DNA of 30,559 nt. It comes from Brucellaceae bacterium (lineage in GTDB: Bacteria; Pseudomonadota; Alphaproteobacteria; Rhizobiales; Rhizobiaceae). The stretch covers positions 1-30,559 of the forward strand of contig JACKJW010000021.1 in the NCBI GenBank assembly GCA_020637755.1, given 5' to 3'. The notes beneath the pieces were generated by a model. The model did no database searches. It was not told the origin of the DNA and was given only the letters and a program-made list of their open reading frames with translations. How positions within the stretch are numbered: the stretch's first letter is position 1; the number at the start of each line of letters is the position of its first letter. Positions 7,724 to 15,939 of the stretch are shown here, one piece after another. A program made the position numbers and the translations under genes.

Positions 7724-7942
7724 TCATGGCTCGATGCTCCGCGCCTCGGACGGCAGCAGGATCGGAATGCCCCCGCGCACGGGATAGGCCAGCTTTGCTG
7801 CCTTGGAAACCAGTTCGTTCCGCGAGCGGTCATAGGTCAGGGGGGATTTGGTCAAGGGGCAGACCAGCAGTTCCAGCATTTTCGGGTCAACATCGAGGCT
7901 GCGCCGCCGCAAGTCCCGGTCATCTGTGCCGTCGTCCGCCAT
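7724..7942 (-). CDS. Trm112 family protein
   Basis: This 72-residue protein contains LELLVCPLTKSPLTYDRSRNELVSKAAKLAYPVRGGIPILLPSEAR, the proteobacterial Trm112/YcaR signature. In eukaryotes and archaea Trm112 activates several methyltransferases. Bacterial short forms keep the fold but, as here, retain only one cysteine of the zinc ribbon, so the role is uncertain. The ATG at 7942 is chosen because TAGGAGA lies upstream and conservation starts there. It follows the Lon-domain gene by 13 bp and is surely co-transcribed with it. Confidence 0.85.
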   Translation of the reverse strand: MADDGTDDRDLRRRSLDVDPKMLELLVCPLTKSPLTYDRSRNELVSKAAKLAYPVRGGIPILLPSEARSIEP

Positions 7943-7955
7943 GACCGGAAGTCTC

Positions 7956-8627
7956 CTATTGCAGATTGGTCGCCGGACCGTCGGCATCCCGCGCCAAAGC
8001 CATTTCGGTGATGGCGACCAGCGTCTCGGCGCGGGTCTTAAGGTCGGCGGCCTCCAGCAGCGCCTGTTTCTCCGCCGGTCCGTAGGGCGCCATCATCGAC
8101 AGCGCATTGACCAGCGTCACATTGCCCGCCTTGGAAACACTGTCCCAGTCCGCTTCCATGTCATTGGCATCCAGATAGGCCCGGAAGGCTTCCAGAAGAC
8201 CGTGACGGTCAATGGTGTCTTCCTGCGCATCCTGAACGAGATCGGCGGCAAAATGGGTCACCCTTGCCTGACGGTAGGGCGTGCGCACGGACAATTCTTC
8301 CACGATGCGGAAGCGCGTCACCCCTTCCAGCGTGATGATGATGCGGCCGTCGCCGGTTTCCGCATGCGAGGTAAGGCGGCCCATGCACCCGACCGCACAA
8401 AGCGCCGGCTCGCCATCATCGAGGCGCGAATCGTCCAGCGCCGGCTGGATCATTCCGATGTGACGGCCCTTGGCGAGCGCGTCATCGGTCATCTGCAGGT
8501 AGCGCGGCTCGAAAATGTTCAGGGGAAGCCGCCCGCCGGGCAGCAACAATGCGCCCGAGAGGGGAAAGACCGGAATGATGTCCGGCAGGTCGCGCGCGTC
8601 CCGGTAGACCGCATTGCCGATCTTCAT
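7956..8627 (-). CDS. Lon N-terminal (substrate-binding) domain protein
   Basis: This 223-residue protein corresponds to the LON substrate-binding domain only: FPLSGALLLPGGRLPLNIFEPRYLQMTDDAL near the N-terminus, followed by VGCMGRLTSHAETGDGRIIITLEGVTRFRI. There is no AAA+ or Ser-Lys protease domain, so it is not a protease. The family is common in Alphaproteobacteria; its function is unclear and may be peptide or substrate recognition. It has a GGGAG ribosome site and sits in a leftward run proX-like / cnoX-like / lonN / trm112. Confidence 0.88.
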   Translation of the reverse strand: MKIGNAVYRDARDLPDIIPVFPLSGALLLPGGRLPLNIFEPRYLQMTDDALAKGRHIGMIQPALDDSRLDDGEPALCAVGCMGRLTSHAETGDGRIIITLEGVTRFRIVEELSVRTPYRQARVTHFAADLVQDAQEDTIDRHGLLEAFRAYLDANDMEADWDSVSKAGNVTLVNALSMMAPYGPAEKQALLEAADLKTRAETLVAITEMALARDADGPATNLQ

Positions 8628-8698
8628 GGTCGAACTCCCTCAAGAACTCCTGAACCATTTGGTGCAGGGGCCGGAAATCTCAAGCCCCCGCTACAGCA

Positions 8699-9664
8699 TC
8701 AGGAAAACAGCAGCGAGGACAATTTGCGCCGGGCCGCCAGCGTCGCCGGGTCTGCCATGCCCCAGGCCTGAAAGAATTCCAGCAGCTGGGTCTTGGCCGC
8801 GTCGTCGTTCCAGCCGCGGTCGGCCCTGATGATGGCAAGCAGATGGTCGGCCGCTTCGCCGCGTGCGCCGCGTGCGTTTTCGATCTTGGCGAGATCCATG
8901 CGCGCGGCATGGTCGGCCGGATCATCGGCAAGACGCCGAGCCAGCGCTAGCGGGTCACCCAGAGCCGCGACTTCCTCGTCCAGCTTCATGCGCGCCCGCA
9001 GCGCCTCGATGGCGGGAAGCGTCGTCTTTCCAGCGGGAACCTGGCCCAGCAATTCGGCTGCCTGCGCCTTTTCGCCCACGTCGTAAAGAAGCGTTGCCGC
9101 ACCGGCCAGTGCATCGGCATTGTCTGGAGCCTGCTGCAGGATCATCCCGTAGATCCGAAGCGCGGACTGCGCATCCCCTGCGTCCATCGCCTCCCGAGCG
9201 GCCTCAAGCGCTTCCGCGATCGGATCGGCGGCCGGCCCTGCCAGTTTGGAGATGAACTTTCGAATGTCGGATTCCGGAATGACACCCATGAAACCGTCAA
9301 CGGGCTGCCCGTTGACGAAGGCGATGACGGCCGGAATCTGCTGCACACCAAGCTGGCCGGGAATTTGCGGGTGCTCGTCGATGTTCAGCTTGGCAAGCTT
9401 CACCGCGCCCCGGGCATCGTTGACAACCTTTTCGATCATTGGCGCGAGCTGGCGGCAGGGATTGCACCAGGGTGCCCAGAAATCCACCAGCACCGGCTGC
9501 TCGCGCGAAGCATCCAGCACTTCGGCCTTGAAGCGCGCCGTTGTCGTGTCGAAAACCAGCGGGCCTTGCGGCTTGGCCGGTGCCGGCGCCACCTCATCCG
9601 CACCGAAGCTGACATTGGTGGTGTAGCCGCCATTGCCGGATTGATAGGGATTGTTGTCTTGCAT
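8699..9664 (-). CDS. cnoX: Thioredoxin-TPR co-chaperone, CnoX/YbbN-like
   Basis: This 321-residue protein has an N-terminal low-complexity stretch, then a thioredoxin fold at about 40-145 with active site WCNPC (66-70), the cis-Pro loop (QQIPAVIAF) and a C-terminal TPR-like helical region (about 150-321; repeated Ala-rich helices). This is the YbbN/CnoX architecture, a holdase that hands clients to DnaK and GroEL. Unlike E. coli CnoX, which lacks a redox-active pair, the CxxC here is complete, so oxidoreductase activity is plausible. GGAGCGGAAC precedes the ATG. It is encoded 46 bp after the prolyl-tRNA editing gene, probably in one operon. Confidence 0.87.
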   Translation of the reverse strand: MQDNNPYQSGNGGYTTNVSFGADEVAPAPAKPQGPLVFDTTTARFKAEVLDASREQPVLVDFWAPWCNPCRQLAPMIEKVVNDARGAVKLAKLNIDEHPQIPGQLGVQQIPAVIAFVNGQPVDGFMGVIPESDIRKFISKLAGPAADPIAEALEAAREAMDAGDAQSALRIYGMILQQAPDNADALAGAATLLYDVGEKAQAAELLGQVPAGKTTLPAIEALRARMKLDEEVAALGDPLALARRLADDPADHAARMDLAKIENARGARGEAADHLLAIIRADRGWNDDAAKTQLLEFFQAWGMADPATLAARRKLSSLLFS

Positions 9665-9710
9665 GTTCCGCTCCAGCGCGCCGTTCCGGCGCTTTCCCGT
9701 AGATTGCCGC

Positions 9711-10211
9711 TCAGCCCGCCAAATTCAAGGGCGCTGCCGTATGTCCCGTTGCCTCGACAAACCGGATCAGGTCGCCGGCGCTTATCCCGGTTGTGGCCGT
9801 GTTGACCAGCGGATGGCAATTGACCCGCTCCTGGCCCAGCAGATCGCTGTCGATGAAAAAGCGGACCTGCCCGCCCGTGTCGTTGACCAGGCCGAAGGCT
9901 GTGACCGCGCCCGGCTGGACCCCAAGCAGCTCTTCCATTTTCTCAGGCTTGCCGAAGGAGACCCGGCTGGCCGCGCCGATCAGGTGGTGAATGGATTTCA
10001 GATCGACCATGGCATCTTCCTCAACCGTCAACAGGAAGAACTGGTCCTTCTTGTCCTTGAGGAACAGGTTCTTGGTATGCGCGCCTGTAATCTGGCCGCG
10101 CAATTCCTGCGATTCAGCCACCGTGTGCAGGGGTGGATGGGTGACGGTTTCATGGGCAATGCCAAGACCATCCAGATAGGAAAACAGCGCTTCGGGCGAA
10201 AGGACGGGCAT
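9711..10211 (-). CDS. Prolyl-tRNA deacylase / ProRS-associated editing domain protein (YbaK fold)
   Basis: This 166-residue stand-alone YbaK/ProX domain contains HPPLHTVAESQELRG, the KNLFLKDKK segment with the conserved Lys, and FGLVNDTGGQVRFFIDSDL with the C-terminal VNCHPLVNTATTGIS substrate-pocket region. Members (PrdX, ProXp-ala) hydrolyse mischarged Ala-tRNA(Pro) in trans, replacing the insertion editing domain missing from alphaproteobacterial ProRS. The substrate assignment is from family knowledge. GGAG lies seven bases before the ATG. It heads the leftward operon. Confidence 0.85.
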   Translation of the reverse strand: MPVLSPEALFSYLDGLGIAHETVTHPPLHTVAESQELRGQITGAHTKNLFLKDKKDQFFLLTVEEDAMVDLKSIHHLIGAASRVSFGKPEKMEELLGVQPGAVTAFGLVNDTGGQVRFFIDSDLLGQERVNCHPLVNTATTGISAGDLIRFVEATGHTAAPLNLAG

Positions 10212-10348
10212 GCTTGGTCTCCGGTCACAAACTTGCGTCTGTTTGGTTCATATTTGCGCCGCTGACAAGGCTGTGACAGCCCGGAAGGGCCTGTGTGCTG
10301 GCTCCAAAATGCACTTCGGTGAAGTTTCACTTTCCTGTTTTTTCCCTG

Positions 10349-10377
10349 TTGCAATCATCAGCCGCTTGCGCCATATA
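10349..10377 (+). promoter_or_regulatory. Promoter of tRNA-Gly
   Basis: TTGCAA (10349-10354), a 17-bp spacer and CATATA (10372-10377) are followed by the GC-rich discriminator GGCGCGGC. This is typical of stable-RNA promoters under stringent control. The -10 box sits in the loop of a palindrome (GCGCC-ATATA-GGCGC). The predicted start is about 30 bp ahead of the tRNA. Confidence 0.55.
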
Positions 10378-10415
10378 GGCGCGGCTCGCGGCGCTCAGGC
10401 GCAGCGGACAAGTGA

Positions 10416-10490
10416 GCGGGCGTAGCTCAGGGGTAGAGCACAACCTTGCCAAGGTTGGGGTCGGGCGTTCGAATCGCCTCGCCCGCTCCA
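10416..10490 (+). tRNA. tRNA-Gly (anticodon GCC)
   Basis: A complete cloverleaf is present. Acceptor GCGGGCG pairs with CGCCCGC; the D-stem is GCTC/GAGC; the anticodon stem CAACC/GGTTG carries loop TTGCCAA. The T-stem GGGCG/CGCCT (one G-U) carries loop TTCGAAT. Discriminator U and CCA are encoded. The anticodon at 10448-10450 is GCC, reading GGC/GGU. Confidence 0.97.
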
Positions 10491-10514
10491 GTTTCCGACA
10501 GGAACATCTTCATC

Positions 10515-10545
10515 AGGCCCGGAGCAATCCGGGCCTTGGTGTTTT
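10515..10545 (+). terminator. Intrinsic terminator of tRNA-Gly
   Basis: A perfect 9-bp stem AGGCCCGGA/TCCGGGCCT has a GCAA (GNRA) tetraloop. It is followed by TGGTGTTTT and lies 25 bp after the CCA. Confidence 0.7.
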
Positions 10546-10608
10546 CGGCCCGGCTTCACGCTTTTTCTGCCCCTTCCTGTCGCCCGCAGCCCATGCTAGG
10601 CCGGTTTC

Positions 10609-11655
10609 ATGGCACAGAAAAAAGCCCATGAGGTCGACGGCTGGATCGCCCGGCCGGACAAGGCCGCGCGGATCATCCTCGTCTACGGCCCTGACCGGGG
10701 AATGGTGTCGGAGCGGGCGCGAAAGATTGCCGTTTCGACCGGCCTGCCGCTCGACGATCCCTTTTCAGTCATCCGCCTGGAGGCTTCCGAACTTGATGCC
10801 GATCCCGGCAAGCTGATCGACGAAGCCCGCATGGTGCCGATGTTTTCCGACACCCGCCTCATCTGGATCACCAATGGCGGCAGCCAGAAGGCGCTTGCCG
10901 ACGGGGTGAAGATCCTTTGCGACGAGCCGCCCGCTGACGCCCTGTTGCTGATCGAGGCTGGCGATCTGAAAAAGGGCACGACCGGGCTGCGCGGGATTGT
11001 CGAAGGCGCTTCTTCGGCCATGGCCTTGCCCTGTTATGCCGACGACGCCCGCAAGATTGACGATCTGATCAATGCCGAACTGGCAGCGCACAACCAGACG
11101 ATCACGCTGGACGCACGCGAATTGCTCAAGGCCGGTCTCGGCGGCGACCGGCTGGCCACTCGTGGCGAGATCGAAAAGCTGGGCCTCTACGCCATGGGGA
11201 AGCCGCAAATCACGGTCGGGGATGTGGCAGAAAGCCTCGGCGACGTGGCTGCGAGCTCGGCGGATGATGCAGTGGATGCCGTTTTGACAGGTGACTTGTC
11301 AAAAATGGATCTGGCCTTCTCTCGCCTTGTCACCGCCGGCACGCATCCCTTCGTCGTTCTCTCCACAACCATGCGGCAATTCTCCACGCTCCAGGCCATG
11401 CGTGATTCCATGGACCGGGAACGCAAATCTGCAGCTGCAGCCGTGGCCGCCGCCCGTCCGCCGGTCTTCTTTGCACGCCGCAAGGCCGTCGAAGTCGGCC
11501 TTCAGGCATGGAGCGCACCGGCCATCGCGCGGGCGCTGGACCGCATTCAGGACACCGTGCTGCAGACCCGCCGCTCACCGGAGCTGGCCGAAGCGCTCAG
11601 CCGCCAGACGCTGCTGGCGCTGGCCGTGGAAACAGCAAGAAACCTGAAAAGATAA
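10609..11655 (+). CDS. holA: DNA polymerase III subunit delta
   Basis: This 348-residue protein has the HolA pattern: an N-terminal AAA+-like domain (IILVYGPDRGMVSERARKIA), the LIDEARMVPMFSDTRLIWI segment that contains the clamp-opening region, and DARELLKAGLGGDRLATRGEIEKLGLYA characteristic of the delta helical domain. A C-terminal collar domain (RRSPELAEALSRQTLLALA) completes it. Delta opens the beta clamp inside the clamp-loader complex. It is convergent with parB, with only 21 bp between them. In many Rhizobiales holA follows leuS and lptE. Here a tRNA-Gly takes that place, so its promoter must lie at about 10546-10608. Confidence 0.92.
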   Translation: MAQKKAHEVDGWIARPDKAARIILVYGPDRGMVSERARKIAVSTGLPLDDPFSVIRLEASELDADPGKLIDEARMVPMFSDTRLIWITNGGSQKALADGVKILCDEPPADALLLIEAGDLKKGTTGLRGIVEGASSAMALPCYADDARKIDDLINAELAAHNQTITLDARELLKAGLGGDRLATRGEIEKLGLYAMGKPQITVGDVAESLGDVAASSADDAVDAVLTGDLSKMDLAFSRLVTAGTHPFVVLSTTMRQFSTLQAMRDSMDRERKSAAAAVAAARPPVFFARRKAVEVGLQAWSAPAIARALDRIQDTVLQTRRSPELAEALSRQTLLALAVETARNLKR

Positions 11656-11676
11656 TATTATCAGTGGCTTGAAGCA

Positions 11677-12552
11677 CTACCTCTGCAACAGGCGGCAAAG
11701 CTCATCCAACTGTTCGAGGGACTGATAGTTGATCTTCAACTCGCCGCCTCGCGCGCCGTGATTGACCGAAACCTTGAGACCAAGCGCATCCGACAGAAGG
11801 CGTTCCAGCGCCACCGTATCGGCATCTTTCTCCGCCTTGGCCTTGCCGGAATCACTCTTTTCGCCACCCTTCGGCTGCTGCTGGAGGGCTTCCGCCTGCC
11901 GCACCGACAATCCGTCGCGCACGATCCTCTGGGCAAGGCCCAACGGATCATCCGCGGTGACAAGGGTACGCGCATGACCGGCCGACAGCGACCCGTCGAC
12001 CAGCATTGCCGTCACTTCCGGCGGCAGTTTAAGCAGCCGCAACGTATTGGCGACATGGCTGCGGCTCTTGCCGATCACCTGCGCCAGGTCGGCCTGCGTA
12101 TAATTGTGCTCGTCGATCAGCTGCTGATAGCCCATCGCCTCTTCCAGCGGATTGAGATCCGCGCGCTGCACGTTTTCAACAATGGCGATTTCGAGCGCCA
12201 CGCGATCATCCACCTCGCGGATGATGACCGGCACCTCGGCGAGACCGGCCTGCTGGGCTGCACGCCAACGGCGCTCGCCAGCGATAATCTCGTAGCGCCC
12301 GGCCTCCGCCTTGCTGGGACGGACAACGACGGGCTGCACCACGCCATGCTCACGGATCGACTGGGCAAGATCGGCCAGATCGCCCTCAGCAAAGTGCCGG
12401 CGCGGGTTTCGCGAGTTGCGCATGATGAATTCGATCGGAACCTTGCTGTCAGCCGGCGCTGGCGCCTTGTTGGCCACTTGCGGCTGATCCATTTCGCCAA
12501 TCAGCGCCGCGAGGCCGCGCCCGAGGCGCCTTTTTGCAACATCATCCGACAT
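11677..12552 (-). CDS. parB: Chromosome-partitioning protein ParB
   Basis: This 291-residue CTP-dependent DNA clamp has an N-terminal KRRLGRGLAALIG that recruits ParA. The CTP-binding motif GERRWRA is at 92-98 and ENVQR at 126-130. The parS-reading helix-turn-helix is at about 153-175 (QADLAQVIGKSRSHVANTLRLL), then a basic linker and a C-terminal dimerisation domain (about 240-291). ParB loads at parS, spreads over neighbouring DNA and recruits SMC/condensin. Its sites are visible nearby at 13.6-16.0 kb and 24.6 kb. It follows parA by 31 bp. Confidence 0.97.
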   Translation of the reverse strand: MSDDVAKRRLGRGLAALIGEMDQPQVANKAPAPADSKVPIEFIMRNSRNPRRHFAEGDLADLAQSIREHGVVQPVVVRPSKAEAGRYEIIAGERRWRAAQQAGLAEVPVIIREVDDRVALEIAIVENVQRADLNPLEEAMGYQQLIDEHNYTQADLAQVIGKSRSHVANTLRLLKLPPEVTAMLVDGSLSAGHARTLVTADDPLGLAQRIVRDGLSVRQAEALQQQPKGGEKSDSGKAKAEKDADTVALERLLSDALGLKVSVNHGARGGELKINYQSLEQLDELCRLLQR

Positions 12553-12583
12553 GTTTCGTCACCGCTTGTCTTTCATGCTTCTT

Positions 12584-13372
12584 TCAGGCCGCGCGCAATC
12601 TGCGCTCACGGCGGATCACTTCAGAGGCCAACTGCAGGTAGGCCTGGCTTCCCGAACATTTCAGGTCATACAGAATGGCAGGCTTGCCGTGAGAGGGCGC
12701 CTCGGAAATGCGGACATTGCGGGGGATGATGGTCTGGTAGACCTTTTCCCCCATGTGGCGCCGCACGTCCTCCACGACCTGGTTGGCGAGATTGTTGCGG
12801 CCGTCATACATGGTCAGCACGATTCCCTGGATATCCAGGGCCGGGTTGATCGTGGCACGCACCTGTTCCACCGTCTGGAGCAACTGGCTGAGACCTTCCA
12901 GCGCAAAAAACTCGCACTGCAGGGGCACAAGCACCGAATCCGCCGCGGCCATGGCATTCATCGTCAACAGGTTGAGCGAGGGCGGGCAATCGATCAGGAT
13001 ATAGCTGTAAAGCAAGCGGGCATCATCAAGCGCCTTGGACAGACGCCGGACGCGGTCCGGCGAACCGGCAATTTCCATCTCCACGCCAAGCAGGTCCAGC
13101 GTCGAGGCAACCACGCTCAGATCGGGCACCGCAGTCGGCACCGCTGCCTCGGCAATGGTCGCCTCTCCCATCAGCACGTCATAGGCAGAGACATCGCGAT
13201 GATGCCGGTCAATGCCCAAACCGGTGCTGGCATTGCCCTGGGGATCGAGATCGACAATCAGGACTCGCTCGCCGATGGCGGCCAGCGCTGTACCGAGATT
13301 GATCGCGGTCGTGGTCTTTCCGACGCCACCCTTCTGGTTGGCGACGGTAATGATGCGCGTTGTATTGGTCAT
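12584..13372 (-). CDS. parA: Chromosome-partitioning ATPase ParA
   Basis: This 262-residue deviant-Walker ATPase has Walker A KGGVGKTT (14-21) with the signature Lys, Walker A-prime VDLDPQGNAS (40-49) and Walker B ILIDCPP (125-131). The Soj/chromosomal type is indicated by its short length and lack of an N-terminal DNA-binding extension. ATP-bound dimers coat the nucleoid and pull the ParB-parS complex, moving the origin. It lies in the leftward cluster mnmG-rsmG-parA-parB. A perfect-arm inverted repeat sits 13 bp upstream of the start and is a candidate control site. Confidence 0.97.
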   Translation of the reverse strand: MTNTTRIITVANQKGGVGKTTTAINLGTALAAIGERVLIVDLDPQGNASTGLGIDRHHRDVSAYDVLMGEATIAEAAVPTAVPDLSVVASTLDLLGVEMEIAGSPDRVRRLSKALDDARLLYSYILIDCPPSLNLLTMNAMAAADSVLVPLQCEFFALEGLSQLLQTVEQVRATINPALDIQGIVLTMYDGRNNLANQVVEDVRRHMGEKVYQTIIPRNVRISEAPSHGKPAILYDLKCSGSQAYLQLASEVIRRERRLRAA

Positions 13373-13384
13373 TCCGCGTCCATG

Positions 13385-13398
13385 TGTTCCCGTGGGAA
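13385..13398. promoter_or_regulatory. Inverted repeat upstream of parA
   Basis: GTTCCC-GT-GGGAAC has perfect 6-bp arms and a 2-bp centre. It lies in the 37-bp gap between rsmG and parA. It resembles but does not match the parS site present elsewhere in the cluster (six of 14 bases differ), so it may be an operator of another factor. Confidence 0.35.
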
Positions 13399-13409
13399 CT
13401 CTTTGAAAT

Positions 13410-14051
13410 TCAAACAGATATCCGTCGGTTCAGATTGCTGATCTCCAGAATGACGGACTCCGGATCAACGATGCTCTGGTGTTCTAGCAGATCGAATTGC
13501 CAGTTTCTCCGGCTTTCTTCAATTTCTTCGCGGTATCCACGGCCTTTGTGGAACAGTGCCCTTGTATCACCGGTCAAACGTGTTTCCGTCATCTCCAGCA
13601 ATTCCGGGAGCGAAGCCAGCGCCCGCGCCGTTATGACGTCCGGCTGTTTCACGTGAATCAGTGCATCCTCGATCCGCTCGGAGTGAACTGACCCCGGCGC
13701 GCGCGCCTGGCTCAACGCATTGATCAAAAACGCTGTCTTCTTCCGGTTGCTCTCCACAAGATCAATCGAAAATCCTGGATGATCCTTGCACAGGATGGAA
13801 ATAACCACGCCGGGCAAACCGCCTCCGGAGCCGATGTCTAGAAAATGACGGGCACCGTTTCGCAAACGGAAGACCTGTGCACTGTCAACCACATGCCGCT
13901 CCCAGAAATCATTCAACGAAGCAGGCGCCGCGAGATTGATGTGTTCATTCCACTTCCGGAACAGATTTTCAAAGCCGACCAAGGTTTCGTATGTTTCACG
14001 TGAAACGGGACCAGCAGCCTCAACCAGCCGCGCGATACGACGATCGCTCAT
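13410..14051 (-). CDS. rsmG: 16S rRNA (guanine527-N7)-methyltransferase RsmG (GidB)
   Basis: This 213-residue methyltransferase has the AdoMet-binding motif FLDIGSGGGLPGVV at about 91-104, followed by DLVESNRKKTAFL (motif II) and VITARALASLPELLEM. It methylates G527 of 16S rRNA, and its loss gives low-level streptomycin resistance. Its ATG overlaps the mnmG stop by four bases (ATGA), so the two genes are translationally coupled. Two parS-like sites lie inside this coding sequence. Confidence 0.96.
   Translation of the reverse strand: MSDRRIARLVEAAGPVSRETYETLVGFENLFRKWNEHINLAAPASLNDFWERHVVDSAQVFRLRNGARHFLDIGSGGGLPGVVISILCKDHPGFSIDLVESNRKKTAFLINALSQARAPGSVHSERIEDALIHVKQPDVITARALASLPELLEMTETRLTGDTRALFHKGRGYREEIEESRRNWQFDLLEHQSIVDPESVILEISNLNRRISV
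13645..13660. promoter_or_regulatory. parS-like site inside rsmG (one mismatch)
   Basis: TGTTTCACGTGAATCA differs at one position from the consensus TGTTTCACGTGAAACA. It overlaps rsmG codons, so selection has kept it within coding sequence. Confidence 0.7.
13992..14007. promoter_or_regulatory. parS site inside 5' end of rsmG
   Basis: TGTTTCACGTGAAACG has the perfect 14-bp palindromic core GTTTCACGTGAAAC. It is about 45 bp inside the rsmG start. Confidence 0.88.
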
Positions 14052-15922
14052 CGTGAACCGGCCTGTGAATCAAGAATCCATTTGCGGACGTGAGCAACCA
14101 GAAGCGCCAGCGCTGCGGGAGTCATCCCATCAATCCGGTCGGCGTCAGCAATGGTCCGCGGTCTTCGCTGCGAAATCTTGCATTTCAATTCATTGGATAG
14201 GCCCGAAATACCACTCACATCGAGATCGGCCGGAATCGCCAAGGCTTCTTCCTTGCGCAAGGCCGCAATATCATCGGCCTGTCTGTCCAGATAGACCGCA
14301 TACTGCGCCTCTGCTTCCACGACCGTCGCGACTCGAGGTGCAATCTCCGCCAACTCAGGCCACACCGCTTCAATTGTATCCCAGGAAACGTCGGGATAGG
14401 ACAGCATGTCATAAGCCGACCGCCGGACACCGTCCTGTTTGAAGGCAAGGCCCATTCGGCCCGCTTCATTCGGTGTCAGGTTCCGCGATTTCAAAAGTTC
14501 ACGTGTGGCGGCGGTCCTGTCGGAAAACTCGGAAAACACCGACCAACGGACATCACCGACCAAGCCGGCCTCACGGCCAATCGCGGTCAACCGCAGATCC
14601 GCATTGTCGGCGCGCAAGGACAATCTGAATTCGGCCCGTGACGTGAACATCCGATAGGGTTCACTGATGCCGCGCGAGATCAGATCATCAATCATCACGC
14701 CAATGTAGCTGGAAGTCCGGCTCAAGATGAGCGGTTCTTGGTCCAAAGCAGCGCGAGCCGCATTGGCTCCGGCCACCAATCCCTGAGCTCCAGCCTCCTC
14801 ATAGCCCGTCGTCCCGTTGATCTGACCGGCAAGATACAAGCCGGGAACCGAACGAAACTGCAAGTCGGGTCCCAACTCACGCGGATCAACGTGATCATAC
14901 TCAATGGCATAACCATATTGAAGAATACGAACTGTTTCCAAACCTTCAATCGATGCAAAGATCGCATCCTGAACATCCTCCGGAAGCGATGTCGAAATTC
15001 CATTGGGGTAGACGGTAGGATCGTCGAGCCCTTCGGGCTCCAAAAAGATCTGGTGGCCGTCCCGATCACCAAACCGCACGATCTTGTCCTCGATGGAGGG
15101 GCAATAGCGCGGCCCGACACCCTTGATGTGGCCGGAGTACATGGCCGAACGGCCAAGATTGTTGCGGACAATCTCATGTGTCCGCCCATTGGTCCGGGTA
15201 ATGCCGCAGGAAATCTGAGGATTCGTGATTCTTTCCGTCAGCAGAGAAAAGGGCACCGGCTCCGGATCTGCCTCCTGACGGCTCAGGCGATCCCAGGCAA
15301 TCGTCCGGCCATCAAGTCTCGCCGGAGTACCTGTCTTCAATCGGCCAAGCTGAATGCCGCTGATTCTCAGAAAGTCAGCAAGTGCATTGCTGGGCTTCTC
15401 GCCAACGCGCCCCGCCGGAATGCGCCGATCCCCCATATGGATCACGCCTCCTAGGAACGTTCCAGTCGTCAGGACGACCGATGCCGCGTCAATCTGTGAC
15501 CCATCGGAGAGCAGAACACCACATGCGGCGCCTCCGCGCAGAACCAGTCCCGCGACTTCGTTTTCTAGAACCGTGAGATGATCTTGCTGCGCCATAAGTG
15601 ACTGGATGGCAGTACGATATAGCTTCCGGTCTGCCTGAGTGCGTGGACCTCGGACAGCAGCGCCTTTGCGCCGGTTCAGTATCCGGAACTGAATCCCTGC
15701 AGCATCGGCAGCGCGGCCCATCAGGCCGTCAAGCGCATCGATTTCACGGACGAGATGGCCCTTACCCAATCCGCCGATGGCCGGATTGCAGGACATGACT
15801 CCCAAGTTGCCTCGGGACAAGGTAACCAGCGCTGTTGACGCACCAATTCGTGCCGAGGCAGCTGCTGCCTCGCAGCCGGCATGGCCACCGCCAATCACGA
15901 TGACATCAAAGCGCATGGCCAC
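14048..15922 (-). CDS. mnmG: tRNA uridine-34 5-carboxymethylaminomethyl modification enzyme MnmG (GidA)
   Basis: This 624-residue FAD protein of normal family length has an N-terminal Rossmann dinucleotide motif (VIVIGGGHAGCEAA). Family signatures include SCNPAIGGLGKGHLVREIDALDG, GRTIAWDRLSRQE, GPRYCPSIEDKI and the GYEEAGAQGLVAGANAA region. A C-terminal helical domain binds MnmE. With MnmE it installs cmnm5U at the wobble position of several tRNAs. Two starts, MAMRF (15922) and MRF (15916), are possible. A parS site lies 17-33 bp upstream, where a ribosome site or promoter might be, so ParB may affect its expression. Confidence 0.97.
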   Translation of the reverse strand: MAMRFDVIVIGGGHAGCEAAAASARIGASTALVTLSRGNLGVMSCNPAIGGLGKGHLVREIDALDGLMGRAADAAGIQFRILNRRKGAAVRGPRTQADRKLYRTAIQSLMAQQDHLTVLENEVAGLVLRGGAACGVLLSDGSQIDAASVVLTTGTFLGGVIHMGDRRIPAGRVGEKPSNALADFLRISGIQLGRLKTGTPARLDGRTIAWDRLSRQEADPEPVPFSLLTERITNPQISCGITRTNGRTHEIVRNNLGRSAMYSGHIKGVGPRYCPSIEDKIVRFGDRDGHQIFLEPEGLDDPTVYPNGISTSLPEDVQDAIFASIEGLETVRILQYGYAIEYDHVDPRELGPDLQFRSVPGLYLAGQINGTTGYEEAGAQGLVAGANAARAALDQEPLILSRTSSYIGVMIDDLISRGISEPYRMFTSRAEFRLSLRADNADLRLTAIGREAGLVGDVRWSVFSEFSDRTAATRELLKSRNLTPNEAGRMGLAFKQDGVRRSAYDMLSYPDVSWDTIEAVWPELAEIAPRVATVVEAEAQYAVYLDRQADDIAALRKEEALAIPADLDVSGISGLSNELKCKISQRRPRTIADADRIDGMTPAALALLVAHVRKWILDSQAGSR

Positions 15923-15939
15923 TGTTTTGTCCCTTGAAC

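Noticed and set aside
11651..11662. GATAATATTATC palindrome at the holA stop
   Set aside because: Short, AT-only symmetry that is common by chance. No U-tract, so not called a terminator.
11758..12729. Rightward 323-codon open frame
   Set aside because: Antisense shadow of parB with no domain; parB motifs are intact on the other strand.
13366..13386. Four-codon upstream reading frame overlapping the parA start
   Set aside because: ATG GAC GCG GAA TGA overlaps the parA ATG, but has no ribosome site; chance occurrence likely.
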